A stretch of DNA of 64,000 nucleotides from Mucilaginibacter dorajii (GCF_024808255.1 NZ_JANTYS010000011.1:124001-188000), one strand, 5' to 3'. Positions 52,881 to 62,778 are shown, counted from the first letter of the stretch. The notes: a model not told the origin generated them from the sequence alone. Numbers and translations: made by a program.

Positions 52881-54632
52881 ATGCCCTTTACTTTTTTGCG
52901 ATTTTGAAGAACTTCTATGACTGCTTCCCGAAGATTTAGATTTCTTTGACGCTTTATGGCCCTTCTTCTCCCCTTTTGAATGTGACCTTTTCTCGCTGTG
53001 GCGACGGCCATGTCTTTCGGCCCGTACTGGTCTTTCAATTATCCGTGGGGCGAAATCAATAGCTTCGGGATGGGCGGTAATATCAAATGGATTGAAGTAG
53101 TATATACCTTCTGCATCCCAGTTCTTGAAACCAGCCTGCAGGCGTTGGGTAAAATTAAGTTCGTTTTTAACCTCCGGGGCCGTCCAACCGGCTTCGGCTA
53201 AACCGGCTATACGCGGGAAAAGCACAAAATCAAGTCGCTTTTCCGATGCGATCTTCTCCGTCCAGATATTGGCCTGTACGCCAAGAATATTGGGCGCGCT
53301 TATAGTTTGGGGCGATAATTGTTTTTCGGGGAAGTTGTAAAGATCCGTCACCGGGTTAAATTGTCCATTCCATTTACGGCCCGATACCTGGCTGGCATCC
53401 TGTACAAAATCGAGGTAAAAAGGTAAACGCGGACAAAGCACCACCTGGTAGCCTTTTTGCAGGGCCAAACTTAGCTGCCCCGGCAGATTTTGACGCCACC
53501 AGAAAATGATCGTTTTATCGGCCGGCATATCGGTTGGTGCTGCCTCATCCCAGGCAAGTATCTTGCTGCCCAGGCTGGTTACCGTATCAGTCATCCGTTT
53601 AAAAAAGTACCGTTCAAGCTCGCCTACATCCGCAAAATTTTTCTTCTGCATCATACGGGCAATGGTGGTATCTAATGACCATGCTTTAACGCCCAATACC
53701 ACTTCATCGCCACCTAAGTGCATCATTTTTGATGGGAACATGGCGCTGGTTTCCCTAATGATGTCGCCTAAATACTGGTATGTTTTTTCATTAGCCGGGT
53801 TAAAAGTAAAATTGGGAAATCCGGCTACGCTGCCACCGGAATATTCGGGGTAAGCCCTGTTTGCAGCAGTGGCATGGCCGGGCATATCAATCTCGGGGAT
53901 CACCGTTATGAAGCGTTGCGCGGCGTAGGCCACTATCTCGCGAATGTCGTTTTGGGTATAGTATTTTGGCTGTGCATTTCGGGTGGTGTCGCTATAGTCG
54001 CCCATACCGCCTTCAAAGGCCAGTTTAGGATATTTTTTGATCTCGATGCGCCAGCCCTGTACATCGGTAAGGTGCCAGTGAAATTTGTTTAGCTTATAAT
54101 AAGCCATCTGATCCAGGATCTGCTTCACCTTTTGCTTGCCGAAGAAATGCCTGGCCTCATCAAGCATTAAGCCACGCCACTGGTAACGCGGCGCATCGGT
54201 AATTTCTGCCGATGCCAGTGTAATACCGGTGCCATCGCCCTGGGGCTGTCCTTTGATGATTTGCAATAAAGATACCAGGCCATAAAAGATACCCTCTTTA
54301 TTGGATGAAGATATGGTAATACGATCTGGTGCTATTTTAAGCGAATAAGCGCCGGGTATCTGCTGGGTTTTGAGCAACTGTAGCTTTATTAAACTAACCG
54401 AATCGCTGTTAGCTACAGCAATTGATAAGCCTTTTGCTTTAACAATTTCCTTTTGGAAATAAACAGCCAAAGAAGTTAAAGAGGTGTCATTTACACCAAC
54501 GGTGGCATGGTTATTAAAATTAAACTGCCCGGTACCATTTACCACAGATCGTGGCTGAGGGATTATATTTAAGTTTTGCGCCTTTAAGTATCCTGAGATT
54601 AAAAGAAATACTGCTAATAATTTAAATTTCAT
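52866..54632 (-). CDS. GH20 beta-N-acetylhexosaminidase with basic C-terminal tail
   Basis: A 588-residue exported enzyme: signal peptide 1-18 (LISGYLKAQN), a GH20b-type N-terminal domain (about 20-148), then the TIM barrel. The catalytic pair is D309-E310 in MMHLGGDEVVLG, with HWHLTDVQGWRIEI upstream. GH20 enzymes remove terminal GlcNAc or GalNAc by substrate-assisted catalysis. The last 52 residues (537-588) are an unusual basic tail of Arg, Lys, Ser, His and Gly, ending KGHKKRK. It has no known domain; it may bind anionic polymers such as nucleic acid, peptidoglycan-associated polymers or lipopolysaccharide. The stop codon lies inside a terminator. Confidence 0.92.
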   Translation of the reverse strand: MKFKLLAVFLLISGYLKAQNLNIIPQPRSVVNGTGQFNFNNHATVGVNDTSLTSLAVYFQKEIVKAKGLSIAVANSDSVSLIKLQLLKTQQIPGAYSLKIAPDRITISSSNKEGIFYGLVSLLQIIKGQPQGDGTGITLASAEITDAPRYQWRGLMLDEARHFFGKQKVKQILDQMAYYKLNKFHWHLTDVQGWRIEIKKYPKLAFEGGMGDYSDTTRNAQPKYYTQNDIREIVAYAAQRFITVIPEIDMPGHATAANRAYPEYSGGSVAGFPNFTFNPANEKTYQYLGDIIRETSAMFPSKMMHLGGDEVVLGVKAWSLDTTIARMMQKKNFADVGELERYFFKRMTDTVTSLGSKILAWDEAAPTDMPADKTIIFWWRQNLPGQLSLALQKGYQVVLCPRLPFYLDFVQDASQVSGRKWNGQFNPVTDLYNFPEKQLSPQTISAPNILGVQANIWTEKIASEKRLDFVLFPRIAGLAEAGWTAPEVKNELNFTQRLQAGFKNWDAEGIYYFNPFDITAHPEAIDFAPRIIERPVRAERHGRRHSEKRSHSKGEKKGHKASKKSKSSGSSHRSSSKSQKSKGHKKRK

Positions 54633-55183
54633 TCAAAAAACAAGTTCTAATTATTGGGGGAGCGCTATGATAGGGATTTTTCTGCTAAATCGATGTAATT
54701 TATTTGTAATAAGTAAATGACGATGCTTCCAGCGCAGGGAAATCGTTTTACCCACCAATGTAATGAATTCGTGTTATCAGTAAAGCATCTTTTTTTTAGT
54801 TAGACATGAATGCCCGCCGGCTTGGTTACAATTTAATCGAATTTCAGGAATTTTGGAATTGTGATCGATAACAAATCAGGGCAAACGCATCTAACTAATT
54901 AACTGGTCCTGGTTAAATGATCCAGGTATCGAAGGGACTTGTATTGGCCAATAACAGGCACAAATATTTGGATGCACCTAAATTGCGCGGCACATCAATT
55001 TTGTGTTAACCATGTAAAAATACAACATATTAATTATTAGATAATTAAATGGTATTTTATCTAAAATATGTTAAGTTATGTTAACCCAATTAGATACGCC
55101 ATAAGCTATCTTACGGGTAGTTAAATTCGTGTTTACCCGACGCTCAGCTTGTGGGAAAATAAAGTTAAACCGAATAAAAACTA
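54633..55183. other. Gene-free region between GH20 and the cupin-like gene
   Basis: About 550 bases without a convincing gene. It must carry the GH20 promoter at its left end. The only structured sequence I recognise is copy 2 of the 25-bp repeat at 55067-55091; the remainder is AT-rich with no clear promoter element. Confidence 0.5.
55067..55091. repeat. 25-bp exact repeat, copy 2
   Basis: Exact copy of 26907-26931 (begins TATGTTAAGTTATG, ends TTAACCCAATT). It lies in the gene-free region about 90 bases after the cupin-like gene's stop. Confidence 0.6.
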
Positions 55184-56074
55184 TCATTTTTCCCCTTCTA
55201 AAAGATTCATGATTGCCCCTACAATCGCACCATAAGCAAGCACAGGGGTAGCTGCATAAGAGATCTTCTTTTTCCAGTTCACATAGCGGTCGTTAATAAA
55301 ATTGTTCCAGTTATAGGTATTAAGCTGGGCGCGTCCGTAAGTGATACTTGGTTCGGTGATTTTGGTGGTATGCCACCATCCCGAAGGGAAAAATAAGGTT
55401 TCGCCTTCTAACAGGTGAAGTATTATTGGCTCAGCCTCTTTGTATAGCGGAAACCTTTCGTAATCCGGCTCCAGGAAATTGATCTGTGAAAACTTAGGGT
55501 TATCAGGATACGGGTACATATTTGGCGTTTGTGACGGCGGATACATGTAAAACACCTTTGAGCCGTATACCTGGGTGATCTGTGTATGCATAAACAAGGC
55601 ATCGTAATGCAGGTAAGGAAAGCTTGAGCCATTACCACCTAAAAACAATTCATGCACGGTAGTGCCCTGCAGCAATTGTTTAGGCATCAGTTTGCTATGG
55701 ATCCGGTCGCTTTTGCCATAAACCAATTGGGGCGAAAAATCGGGCATCAATTCTGGAAATACTTTTTTGATATCGAAATTGAAAGGGTACGGCGCACGGT
55801 TTTCGGCTGTAGATACCAGGATGCGGTCAATAGCCTCTGTCATGGTATAAGTTACACCGTCGATGGTTTTCTTAACATGCCCGTAATTTTTCTTGTAAAA
55901 TTGGGGGGTATGCTTGCCCATGGCAGGCCAGTTTTTTGCAGCATCGGTAATAACAACGGGTAATGATTTATCTACATATTCTTTGATAAACTCTGCCCGC
56001 GAAAGATTAGTTCGTTTATCAATAGTGCTTGGCTTTAATGCACTTGTTGCTTCTAATACAGGGGTTTGTGACAT
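55184..56074 (-). CDS. JmjC/cupin-like Fe(II)/2-oxoglutarate hydroxylase candidate
   Basis: A 296-residue protein of the cupin-like (cupin_8, JmjC-related) family. The metal triad appears as H156-x-D158 (FPYLHYDALF) and H235 (FPSGWWHTTK). The N-terminal ADKSLPVVITDAAKNWPA-type segment (about 36-50) is family-typical. The last residues include a hydrophobic stretch (VLAYGAIVGAIMNLL). Family members hydroxylate protein side chains or small molecules using O2 and 2-oxoglutarate. There is no informative neighbour: the efflux operon ends 356 bases away on the same strand. The substrate is unknown. Confidence 0.85.
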   Translation of the reverse strand: MSQTPVLEATSALKPSTIDKRTNLSRAEFIKEYVDKSLPVVITDAAKNWPAMGKHTPQFYKKNYGHVKKTIDGVTYTMTEAIDRILVSTAENRAPYPFNFDIKKVFPELMPDFSPQLVYGKSDRIHSKLMPKQLLQGTTVHELFLGGNGSSFPYLHYDALFMHTQITQVYGSKVFYMYPPSQTPNMYPYPDNPKFSQINFLEPDYERFPLYKEAEPIILHLLEGETLFFPSGWWHTTKITEPSITYGRAQLNTYNWNNFINDRYVNWKKKISYAATPVLAYGAIVGAIMNLLEGEK

Positions 56075-56430
56075 AAAATTGCGTAGGTTAAGTCAGGTTG
56101 AACTAAGCAACAGTAAACGTACACAATTTATTAGCTATCAATATCTTGATTGATTTTTATTCATCAAATATTCATCTTTGGAGTAAGGAAAGCCTGGTAT
56201 ATTAATAATGGATGTGGATATCCTCCTTGCCCATAAAGTCGTGTGCTCGACAACACCACCCCGCCGAGAGCATCATTAGCACTGAAATAGCTTATGCTTT
56301 AACGCGGGAGACGCATGTAATTCGTCTCTACAAAAAAAGCCGGTCGTATTCTCGACCGGCTTATACATTCGATAATGACTAATTGTAAATGGAGGACCAA
56401 ATCACCCACTTAATAAACTCAATCAGCCAA
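56075..56430. other. Gene-free spacer after the efflux operon
   Basis: A 356-base gap. It holds a TGTAGAGACG-type repeat fragment at about 56304-56332 (GGGAGACGCATG, TTCGTCTCTACA) and the operon terminator. No gene is seen. Confidence 0.55.
56330..56362 (-). terminator. Terminator of the RND efflux operon
   Basis: On the minus strand AAGCCGGTCG, AGAATA and CGACCGGCTT form a 10-bp stem followed by seven T, 69 bases after the outer-membrane channel gene. Confidence 0.85.
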
Positions 56431-57855
56431 TTATTTCCAACCACCACCTAATGACCTGTATAGATCGGCGGTAGCGCTTAGCTCATCTCTTTTGATAGAT
56501 GCTAACTCAAGTTCACCCTGCAATACATTGCCCTGGGCGGTAATTACCTCCAGGTAATTGGCCAGGCCATTTTTAAATAGCATGCTGGCATTGCTTGTTG
56601 CCTGCTGCAATGTTTTAACACGGTTGGCAGCTATGGCTTGCTCTTGTTTTAGTTTTTCTATCTTAACCATAGCGTCAGATACCTCGCCAACAGCGTTTAA
56701 TACCGATTGCCTGAACTGTAAAACCGTTTTTTCGCGGTTAACTTTAGCAACTTCATATTGCGTGCTTAGTTCTTTGTGCTGTAACAAAGGCTGAGCGATA
56801 CTACCTGCTACTATACCAAATAATGAAGCAGGTATGTTAAACCAGTTACTTGCTTTAAAAGAATTTACACCACCGCTTGCAGTGATCCTTAATGCAGGAT
56901 ACATTTCGGCTTTGGTGATGCCTACGTTGGCATTGGCAATGGTCAAATCCAACTCATGGCTACGTACGTCCGGTCTGCGGCTTACTACAGCCGATGGTAC
57001 ACCGGCTGATAACACTTCAGGGAACTTAACTTCACTCAGTGTTCCGGTTCGTTCAACGCTGTTTGGCAATGTTCCCGCTAAAACGCTCAACGCGTTTTCC
57101 TGTACGGCAACATTACGTTCAAACTGTGGTACTAATTGTGCAGCTGCCTGTTGTTGAGCATCAGCTTGTTGTACTGCCAATAAAGTAACCTGCCCTGCAT
57201 CATATTGTAAACGGATGATGCGCAAGGTGCTATCATTTAACTTTACGTTCTTTTTGGCAATGGCTAATTGCTCGTCCAACATCAGCAAGTTATAATATCC
57301 TTGCGATACGCTTGATACGATGTTGGTTTGAATTGCCTTTTTTGCTTCGGTAGTTTGCAGGTATTGGGCTAAAGCAGTACGGCTTTGGTTCCGGATTTTA
57401 CCCCAGATATCGGCTTCCCACGAAAGGGCAAGGTTTGCCGAATAGTCCTCAACGTGCTTGGTACCAATATTATACTGGGCTATACTTAAACCGGTTAAAC
57501 TATTATCAGACGGGCGATTGGTACTCCCGGTTACATTTAATGCTACCTCTGGTACGTAATTCCATTTTACCTGTTTAAATAGTAGTTGCGCGGCATCAAT
57601 GTTTTTTACTGCTATCTGCATATCGTAGTTTTTAGCTATGGCACTATCAATTAGTTTTTGCAGCGCTGCATCGGTAAAAAAGTTTTTCCATTGCAGATCG
57701 GCAATACTGCTGGTATCGGCAGTAGTTACTGCCGCTGTGCTCCTAAAACTTGCAGGAAGCTCGGGTTTGGGTGTAGCCACATCTTTTGATACTTTACAGG
57801 CACTTAAAAAGGCTGTAAGTAATACAAAAGCAGCGGCGTTTATATATCGTTTCAT
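56431..57855 (-). CDS. TolC-like outer membrane efflux lipoprotein
   Basis: A 474-residue outer-membrane channel of the OprM/NodT class. Lipobox FLSAC with Cys20. The repeated outer-membrane-factor pattern is visible (SWEADIWGKIRNQSRTALAQ, SLEDRPDVR-type SRRPDVRSHELDLTIANANV and AEMYPALRITASGGV). It carries substrates from the adaptor and pump to the outside. It is the third and last gene of the tetR-controlled operon (adaptor, pump, channel), 120 bases after the pump gene. Confidence 0.94.
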   Translation of the reverse strand: MKRYINAAAFVLLTAFLSACKVSKDVATPKPELPASFRSTAAVTTADTSSIADLQWKNFFTDAALQKLIDSAIAKNYDMQIAVKNIDAAQLLFKQVKWNYVPEVALNVTGSTNRPSDNSLTGLSIAQYNIGTKHVEDYSANLALSWEADIWGKIRNQSRTALAQYLQTTEAKKAIQTNIVSSVSQGYYNLLMLDEQLAIAKKNVKLNDSTLRIIRLQYDAGQVTLLAVQQADAQQQAAAQLVPQFERNVAVQENALSVLAGTLPNSVERTGTLSEVKFPEVLSAGVPSAVVSRRPDVRSHELDLTIANANVGITKAEMYPALRITASGGVNSFKASNWFNIPASLFGIVAGSIAQPLLQHKELSTQYEVAKVNREKTVLQFRQSVLNAVGEVSDAMVKIEKLKQEQAIAANRVKTLQQATSNASMLFKNGLANYLEVITAQGNVLQGELELASIKRDELSATADLYRSLGGGWK

Positions 57856-57879
57856 TGTTTATTTTTTTAGTATCAAGTA

Positions 57880-57975
57880 GTTAGTATCAAGTATCAAGAC
57901 AGAAACTTTGTAGGCCTATTACGGTCGTTTTATTTTTGTCTTGATTCCTGATTCTTAACCCTTGACTCTGATTAA
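57880..57975. repeat. Foldback word-repeat spacer between pump and channel genes
   Basis: TATCAAG-type words on the left (AGTATCAAGTATCAAGACA) and the complements on the right (TGTCTTGATTCCTGATTC, CTTAACCCTTGACTCT) flank about 40 bases. Same word family as 61222-61399 and 63721-63749. Confidence 0.65.
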
Positions 57976-60900
57976 TTAATTTCCTTGCAGTTCTAACTCC
58001 TCTGATTCAACGTTGTGGCCGTTGATGGATTTACCAGATCCGTTTCCGCCTGATATTGCTACCGGTACACCAGTAACCTTTTCCTGCAATGCCTGGAATA
58101 TTACAAACAGTACCGGGATGATGAACAATCCTAAGATCACACCTGAAACCATCCCGCCTGCGGCACCAATACTTATAGAGTGGTTACCTTGTGCCGATGG
58201 GCCTGTTGCGATACTCATCGGGAACAAACCGAATACAAAGGCCAGCGAAGTCATGATGATTGGACGGATCCTGAGCCGTGCTGCTTCAATAGCCGACTGA
58301 ACCAGGCCGTGCCCCGCCTTCCGGCGCTGTACCGCGAACTCCACAATCAGAATGGCGTTTTTAGCCAACAGACCGATGAGCATGATCAAGGCCACCTGTA
58401 CATAAATGTTGTTTTCGATACCGGTTAGACCTAATACAATGAACACCCCGAATAAACCTGTAGGTATTGAAAGTATTACAGCCAATGGCAATATGTAACT
58501 TTCATACTGTGCTGATAATAAGAAATATACAAATATCAAACAAAGCATAAAGATCACCGCTGACTGACCGCCGGAAGAAATTTCCTCACGGGTTTGGCCC
58601 GAGAACTCATAGGCAAAACCAGATGGCAATTGTTCTTTGGCTGTTTCCTGGATGGCCTTAATAGCATCACCAGAGCTGTAACCCGGTTTAGGAATAGCAT
58701 TTACTTCAATAGAGTTAAACAGGTTATAACGCGAGGCTGTTTCTGAACCATACACACGGGTTAACTTAACCAGGGTATTGATAGGTACGTTTTCGCCCGC
58801 TTTGTTTTTAACAAACACACGGTCAATCGCTGATGCATCTGTCCTATCGGCAATATCTGCCTGAACAATCACGCGGTAATATTTACCAAAGCGGTTAAAA
58901 TCTGATGCCTGGGCGGTACCAAAGTAAGCCTGCATGGTTGATAGAATGTCTTTAACATTTACACCCAACTGATTCGCTTTTTCATCGTCAACTTCTAATT
59001 GTAATTGAGGATAATCTGCTTTATATGATGTAAAGGCAAAGGCGATAGCTGGTTTTTGCATCAGCTTTCCGATGAAGTTATTGGCAACACCGCTAAATTT
59101 ATCCAACCTGCCGTTGGTTTTATCCTGTAACACTACGTCAAGCGCCTCTACGTTACTAAAGCCAGGAACGGTTGGGAAGCTGAACACGAAGAAAGTACCA
59201 CCAGGTATAGCACCTAATTTACCTCTTACTATGTTTTGTATATCATCAATATTCTTAACCGCGCCCCTTTCTTCATTAGGTTTCAACAATAGGAAGATTA
59301 CACCTGCTGATGGACTGCTGGATTGTGTTAAAAAGTTAAAACCAGACAGTGCCGTAACAAACCTTGCTGATGGTAAAGTTTTCAGCGCATCGTCGGCCAG
59401 TTTAAACGTTTTGTTAGTACCGCTTAATGATGTACCAGATGGCGTATTAACGGCGATTGCCACGAAACCCTGATCCTCGGTTGGTATAAAGCCTGTTTTG
59501 GTTTTATTTACCATGAAAACCGTAGCAGCAACTATAAGGGCAAGGCCAATCATACTGATCCATTTATTACGGATCAGGATTTTTAAGCCGCCAATATACC
59601 TGTCGGTCATATAATTAAAACTACCATTAAAGCCGGCGTAAAACTTGTCTACAAATCCTTTTTTAGGAGCATCGTGACCATCCACGCTGTGTTTGTTCTT
59701 TAAGAACAAAGCAGCTAAAGCCGGACTTAAAGTTAAAGCGTTTACAGCCGATATAATAATGGCTATAGCCATGGTTAAGGCAAACTGGCGGTAAAATATA
59801 CCTGTTGAACCCGTCATAAAGCTAACCGGTAAAAACACAGCCGCCATAACCAGGGTGATAGATATGATAGCACCTGTAATTTCGTGCATCGCCTCAGTAG
59901 TGGCCTCCTTAGGGGTCAAACTTGGATCATTCTCCATTTTGGCGTGCACCGCCTCCACTACCACAATGGCGTCATCCACCACAATACCAATGGCCAGCAC
60001 CAGTGCAAACAATGTCAAAAGGTTAACAGAGAAGCCAAACAGGTTCATAAAGAAGAAGGTACCAATAATGGCTACCGGAACCGCAATGGCAGGGATCAAT
60101 GTAGACCTGAAATCCTGCAGGAATATAAATACTACGATAAATACCAATATAAATGCCTCTACCAAAGTATGCTCGACCTGGTTAATTGACTCATCAAGGT
60201 CGGTTTTGGTACGATAGAACTGATTGTATTTAATGCCGGCTGGAAAATCTTTTGATAATTTTTCCATCAACTTATCAATGTTGATCTGAATTTCATTGGC
60301 ATTTGAGCCCGACAGCTGTATAATACCGATAATGATACCATCATGTCCGTTCAGGTTACTTACACTGTTATATGAATAAGCACCTAATTCAACACGGGCA
60401 ACATCTTTTAAATGCAATACGGAGCCATCAGCATTTGCACGGATAGCGATATTCTGATATTCCTCTGGCTTGGTAAGTTTACCTTTATATTTAATTACAT
60501 ATTCAAAAGCCTCGTTGCTACGCTCGCCAAATTTACCAGGCGCGGCTTCCAGGTTTTTGTCCTGTATAGCGGCCATCACTTCGGCGGGTGTAACTTTGTA
60601 AGTTGCCATTTGACCCGGATTAAGCCAAACGCGCATCGAATAATCCTTAACGCCACCAAAAATACTGGCAGATCCTACACCCTGGATACGTTTCATTTCG
60701 GGTACAATGTTGATCTGCGCATAGTTGGCCACAAAGGTTTGATCATATTTTTTAGGATCTTCTGAGTAGATGGCCATTGCGCCAATAAAGCTATTTTGCT
60801 GCTTGGTAGTTGTTATACCATATTGTACAACCTCGGCAGGCAGCTGGCTTGTAGCCTGTGATACACGGTTTTGTACGTTTACAGCGGCCTGATCCGGATC

Positions 60901-61194
60901 TGTACCTTGTTTAAAATAAACAGTGATACCCAATGTACCGTCATTACTGGCTGTAGAGGTCATGTAGGTCATATTTTCCACACCGTTAATCGCTTCTTCT
61001 AACGAAGGCGTTACGGAACGTAAAATGGTCTCGGCATTAGCGCCCGGATAAACGGCAGATACCAACACTGCCGGAGGGGCAATATTAGGGAACCGCTCTA
61101 AGGGCAGTTTGGTTAAACCAAGTACACCCACTATCACCAATAATATGGAGATAACAGTTGAGAGCACCGGTCTTTCTATGAATTTCTGAAACAT
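57976..61194 (-). CDS. RND multidrug efflux permease (HAE1 family)
   Basis: A 1072-residue inner-membrane proton/drug antiporter of the AcrB type. It opens with MFQKFIERPVLSTVISILLV and has twelve spans with two large periplasmic loops. The proton-relay aspartates are D407 and D408 in GIVVDDAIVVVE, exactly the AcrB positions. A C-terminal extension with a Gly- and Ser-rich stretch (SGGNGSGKSINGHNV) follows the last span. It is the middle gene of the operon, 202 bases after the adaptor gene; the gap contains a large word-repeat hairpin. The drug or solvent specificity cannot be read from the sequence. Confidence 0.96.
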   Translation of the reverse strand: MFQKFIERPVLSTVISILLVIVGVLGLTKLPLERFPNIAPPAVLVSAVYPGANAETILRSVTPSLEEAINGVENMTYMTSTASNDGTLGITVYFKQGTDPDQAAVNVQNRVSQATSQLPAEVVQYGITTTKQQNSFIGAMAIYSEDPKKYDQTFVANYAQINIVPEMKRIQGVGSASIFGGVKDYSMRVWLNPGQMATYKVTPAEVMAAIQDKNLEAAPGKFGERSNEAFEYVIKYKGKLTKPEEYQNIAIRANADGSVLHLKDVARVELGAYSYNSVSNLNGHDGIIIGIIQLSGSNANEIQINIDKLMEKLSKDFPAGIKYNQFYRTKTDLDESINQVEHTLVEAFILVFIVVFIFLQDFRSTLIPAIAVPVAIIGTFFFMNLFGFSVNLLTLFALVLAIGIVVDDAIVVVEAVHAKMENDPSLTPKEATTEAMHEITGAIISITLVMAAVFLPVSFMTGSTGIFYRQFALTMAIAIIISAVNALTLSPALAALFLKNKHSVDGHDAPKKGFVDKFYAGFNGSFNYMTDRYIGGLKILIRNKWISMIGLALIVAATVFMVNKTKTGFIPTEDQGFVAIAVNTPSGTSLSGTNKTFKLADDALKTLPSARFVTALSGFNFLTQSSSPSAGVIFLLLKPNEERGAVKNIDDIQNIVRGKLGAIPGGTFFVFSFPTVPGFSNVEALDVVLQDKTNGRLDKFSGVANNFIGKLMQKPAIAFAFTSYKADYPQLQLEVDDEKANQLGVNVKDILSTMQAYFGTAQASDFNRFGKYYRVIVQADIADRTDASAIDRVFVKNKAGENVPINTLVKLTRVYGSETASRYNLFNSIEVNAIPKPGYSSGDAIKAIQETAKEQLPSGFAYEFSGQTREEISSGGQSAVIFMLCLIFVYFLLSAQYESYILPLAVILSIPTGLFGVFIVLGLTGIENNIYVQVALIMLIGLLAKNAILIVEFAVQRRKAGHGLVQSAIEAARLRIRPIIMTSLAFVFGLFPMSIATGPSAQGNHSISIGAAGGMVSGVILGLFIIPVLFVIFQALQEKVTGVPVAISGGNGSGKSINGHNVESEELELQGN

Positions 61195-61221
61195 GGTTTT
61201 ATCTTTTATAATTTGATATTG

Positions 61222-61399
61222 GAGTCAAGAATCAAGAGTCAAGAATCAAGACAAAAACTTGTCTATCTCCTATCTTCCAGTCCTAGCCCGTTTGTATCTT
61301 AATTTTGTTTCTTACAGAGTCACAAGCCAAAAGAGAAATTAAAATACCACGATATTTTTGCAGCTTTCTTAACTCTTGATTCTTAACTCTTGACTCTTA
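61222..61399. repeat. Foldback word-repeat spacer between adaptor and pump genes
   Basis: Bases 61222-61250 are GAGTCAAGAATCAAGA followed by GTCAAGAATCAAG; bases 61368-61399 are the complement words CTTAACTCTTGATTC, TTAACTCTTGACTC. The right end overlaps the adaptor stop codon (61397-61399). Shares its word with the other efflux spacers. Confidence 0.75.
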
Positions 61400-62530
61400 C
61401 TTTACTACAGCGGCAACTTTATCAGTAGTTTTTTGAGGTGCTATTACCATACCTTCCATTAGGTGATCCATACCGCTTAACACAATCTGATCGCCAACTT
61501 TAAGGCCGTCTTTAACCAGGTAGTTTTCACCGCTTTTACCAATGATGTTGATAGGTACCTTTTTCACTTTATTGCTATCAGCAACAGCGAAAACAAATAC
61601 TTTATCCTGCATCTCAACAGTGGCCGATTCTGGTACGATCAAGGCATCGGTATGTTGCAGGCTTAAGCGAATCTTACCGGTGTTGCCTGCACGTAATAAA
61701 CCTTGTGGGTTAGCAAAATTTGCCCTGATAGTGATAGCGCCTGTGTTTTTATCAAACTGACCGTCAATTACATCAATTTTACCTTGTTTGGCGTATTCGC
61801 TGCCATCGGCCAGTAATAACGATACTGAAGGCAATCTTTTAAGTTTGTCTTTCAAAGTTTCGCCCGGATATTGTTCTTTAAAGCTGATAAAGTCTTTTTC
61901 GCCTAAGGAGAAATAAACGTGTACATCATGTACATCAGATAACTGGGTTAATGCTTCCACATCTTGTGGCGTAACCAAACTACCCTGTTTTTTCAATAAG
62001 CGACCAATATAACCGCTAACAGGAGCTTTAATTAAGGTATAACCAACATTGATTTGCGCGGTAGCCACGTTTGCTTTAGCCGATTCGATATTGGCCTTAG
62101 CAACCTGGTAAGCAGCCTTTGCAGTTTTTAACTGGTAATCAGATACTACTTTGTTTTCTACAAGTGGTGTAAGCTTATCAACTTCCAGTTGCGCATTACC
62201 TGCAGCAGCTTCGGCCGCATGTAAGCTTGCAAGGCTGTTGTTTAATGCCGCGCGGTAAGGTTGTTCGTTAATTTTAAAGATTGGTTCACCAGCGCTTACA
62301 AAAGCACCTTCGTCAACAAATACTTTATCTAATGTGCCGCTTACCTGTGGCCTTACTTCTACGTTAACAGTGCCTTCAATTGATGCAGGATATTCCTGGT
62401 AAGTAGTTTGTGTGCCGGATGCAATAGCCGCAACCGGGAGTGATGGTGGAGGTGGCGCCTGTTGCGTTTGCGGCTTGGGCGAACATCCGTATAATGTGAG
62501 TGCTAATAGCGCTAATGGGATAATTTTCAT
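61397..62530 (-). CDS. RND efflux periplasmic adaptor (MFP) lipoprotein
   Basis: A 377-residue membrane-fusion protein from the preferred start (an in-frame ATG exists at 62614, but MKIIPLALLALTLYGCSPKP gives a proper lipoprotein signal with Cys16). Visible parts: the lipoyl-like halves (EVRPQVSGTLDKVFVDEGAF and NVGYTLIKAPVSGYIGRLLK), the helical hairpin between them (AAEAAAGNAQLEVDKLTPLV), then the beta-barrel and membrane-proximal domains (GNTGKIRLSLQHTDALIVPE). It links the pump to the channel. First gene of the operon. It has a leader of about 270 bases if transcription starts at the -7 element at 62805, with two TetR-type operators. Confidence 0.94.
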   Translation of the reverse strand: MKIIPLALLALTLYGCSPKPQTQQAPPPPSLPVAAIASGTQTTYQEYPASIEGTVNVEVRPQVSGTLDKVFVDEGAFVSAGEPIFKINEQPYRAALNNSLASLHAAEAAAGNAQLEVDKLTPLVENKVVSDYQLKTAKAAYQVAKANIESAKANVATAQINVGYTLIKAPVSGYIGRLLKKQGSLVTPQDVEALTQLSDVHDVHVYFSLGEKDFISFKEQYPGETLKDKLKRLPSVSLLLADGSEYAKQGKIDVIDGQFDKNTGAITIRANFANPQGLLRAGNTGKIRLSLQHTDALIVPESATVEMQDKVFVFAVADSNKVKKVPINIIGKSGENYLVKDGLKVGDQIVLSGMDHLMEGMVIAPQKTTDKVAAVVK

Positions 62531-62713
62531 GATGCTTAATTTTAAAAGGTGATGGGTAGAGTTTTTGATTTGTGTGCCTTGCGGCTTGTTATATATAGAG
62601 TTGATTGTTTTCATTGTGGAATGTGGATAATCAATTAAAATGCTTGTGTTTTATATTATTGACTATCAGTTTTTCACTTAAAATAGTCAATTGCTTGTCA
62701 GCCATATATCGCT

Positions 62714-62755
62714 GACCAGCGACGAAGAAAGCGCGTTAGTTACGCTAACGCTGGT
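62714..62755 (-). other. Structured leader of the efflux operon
   Basis: Inner hairpin GCGTTAG (62733-62739) with CTAACGC (62745-62751); a competing outer pair ACCAGCG (62715-62721) with CGCTGGT (62749-62755) overlaps it by three bases. Another inverted pair, ATTGACTAT and ATAGTCAAT (62658-62666 and 62683-62691), lies closer to the start codon. All sit in the 5' leader of the adaptor mRNA. Confidence 0.45.
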
Positions 62756-62778
62756 TAGGTGCAGCTTTTAATTTTGTG

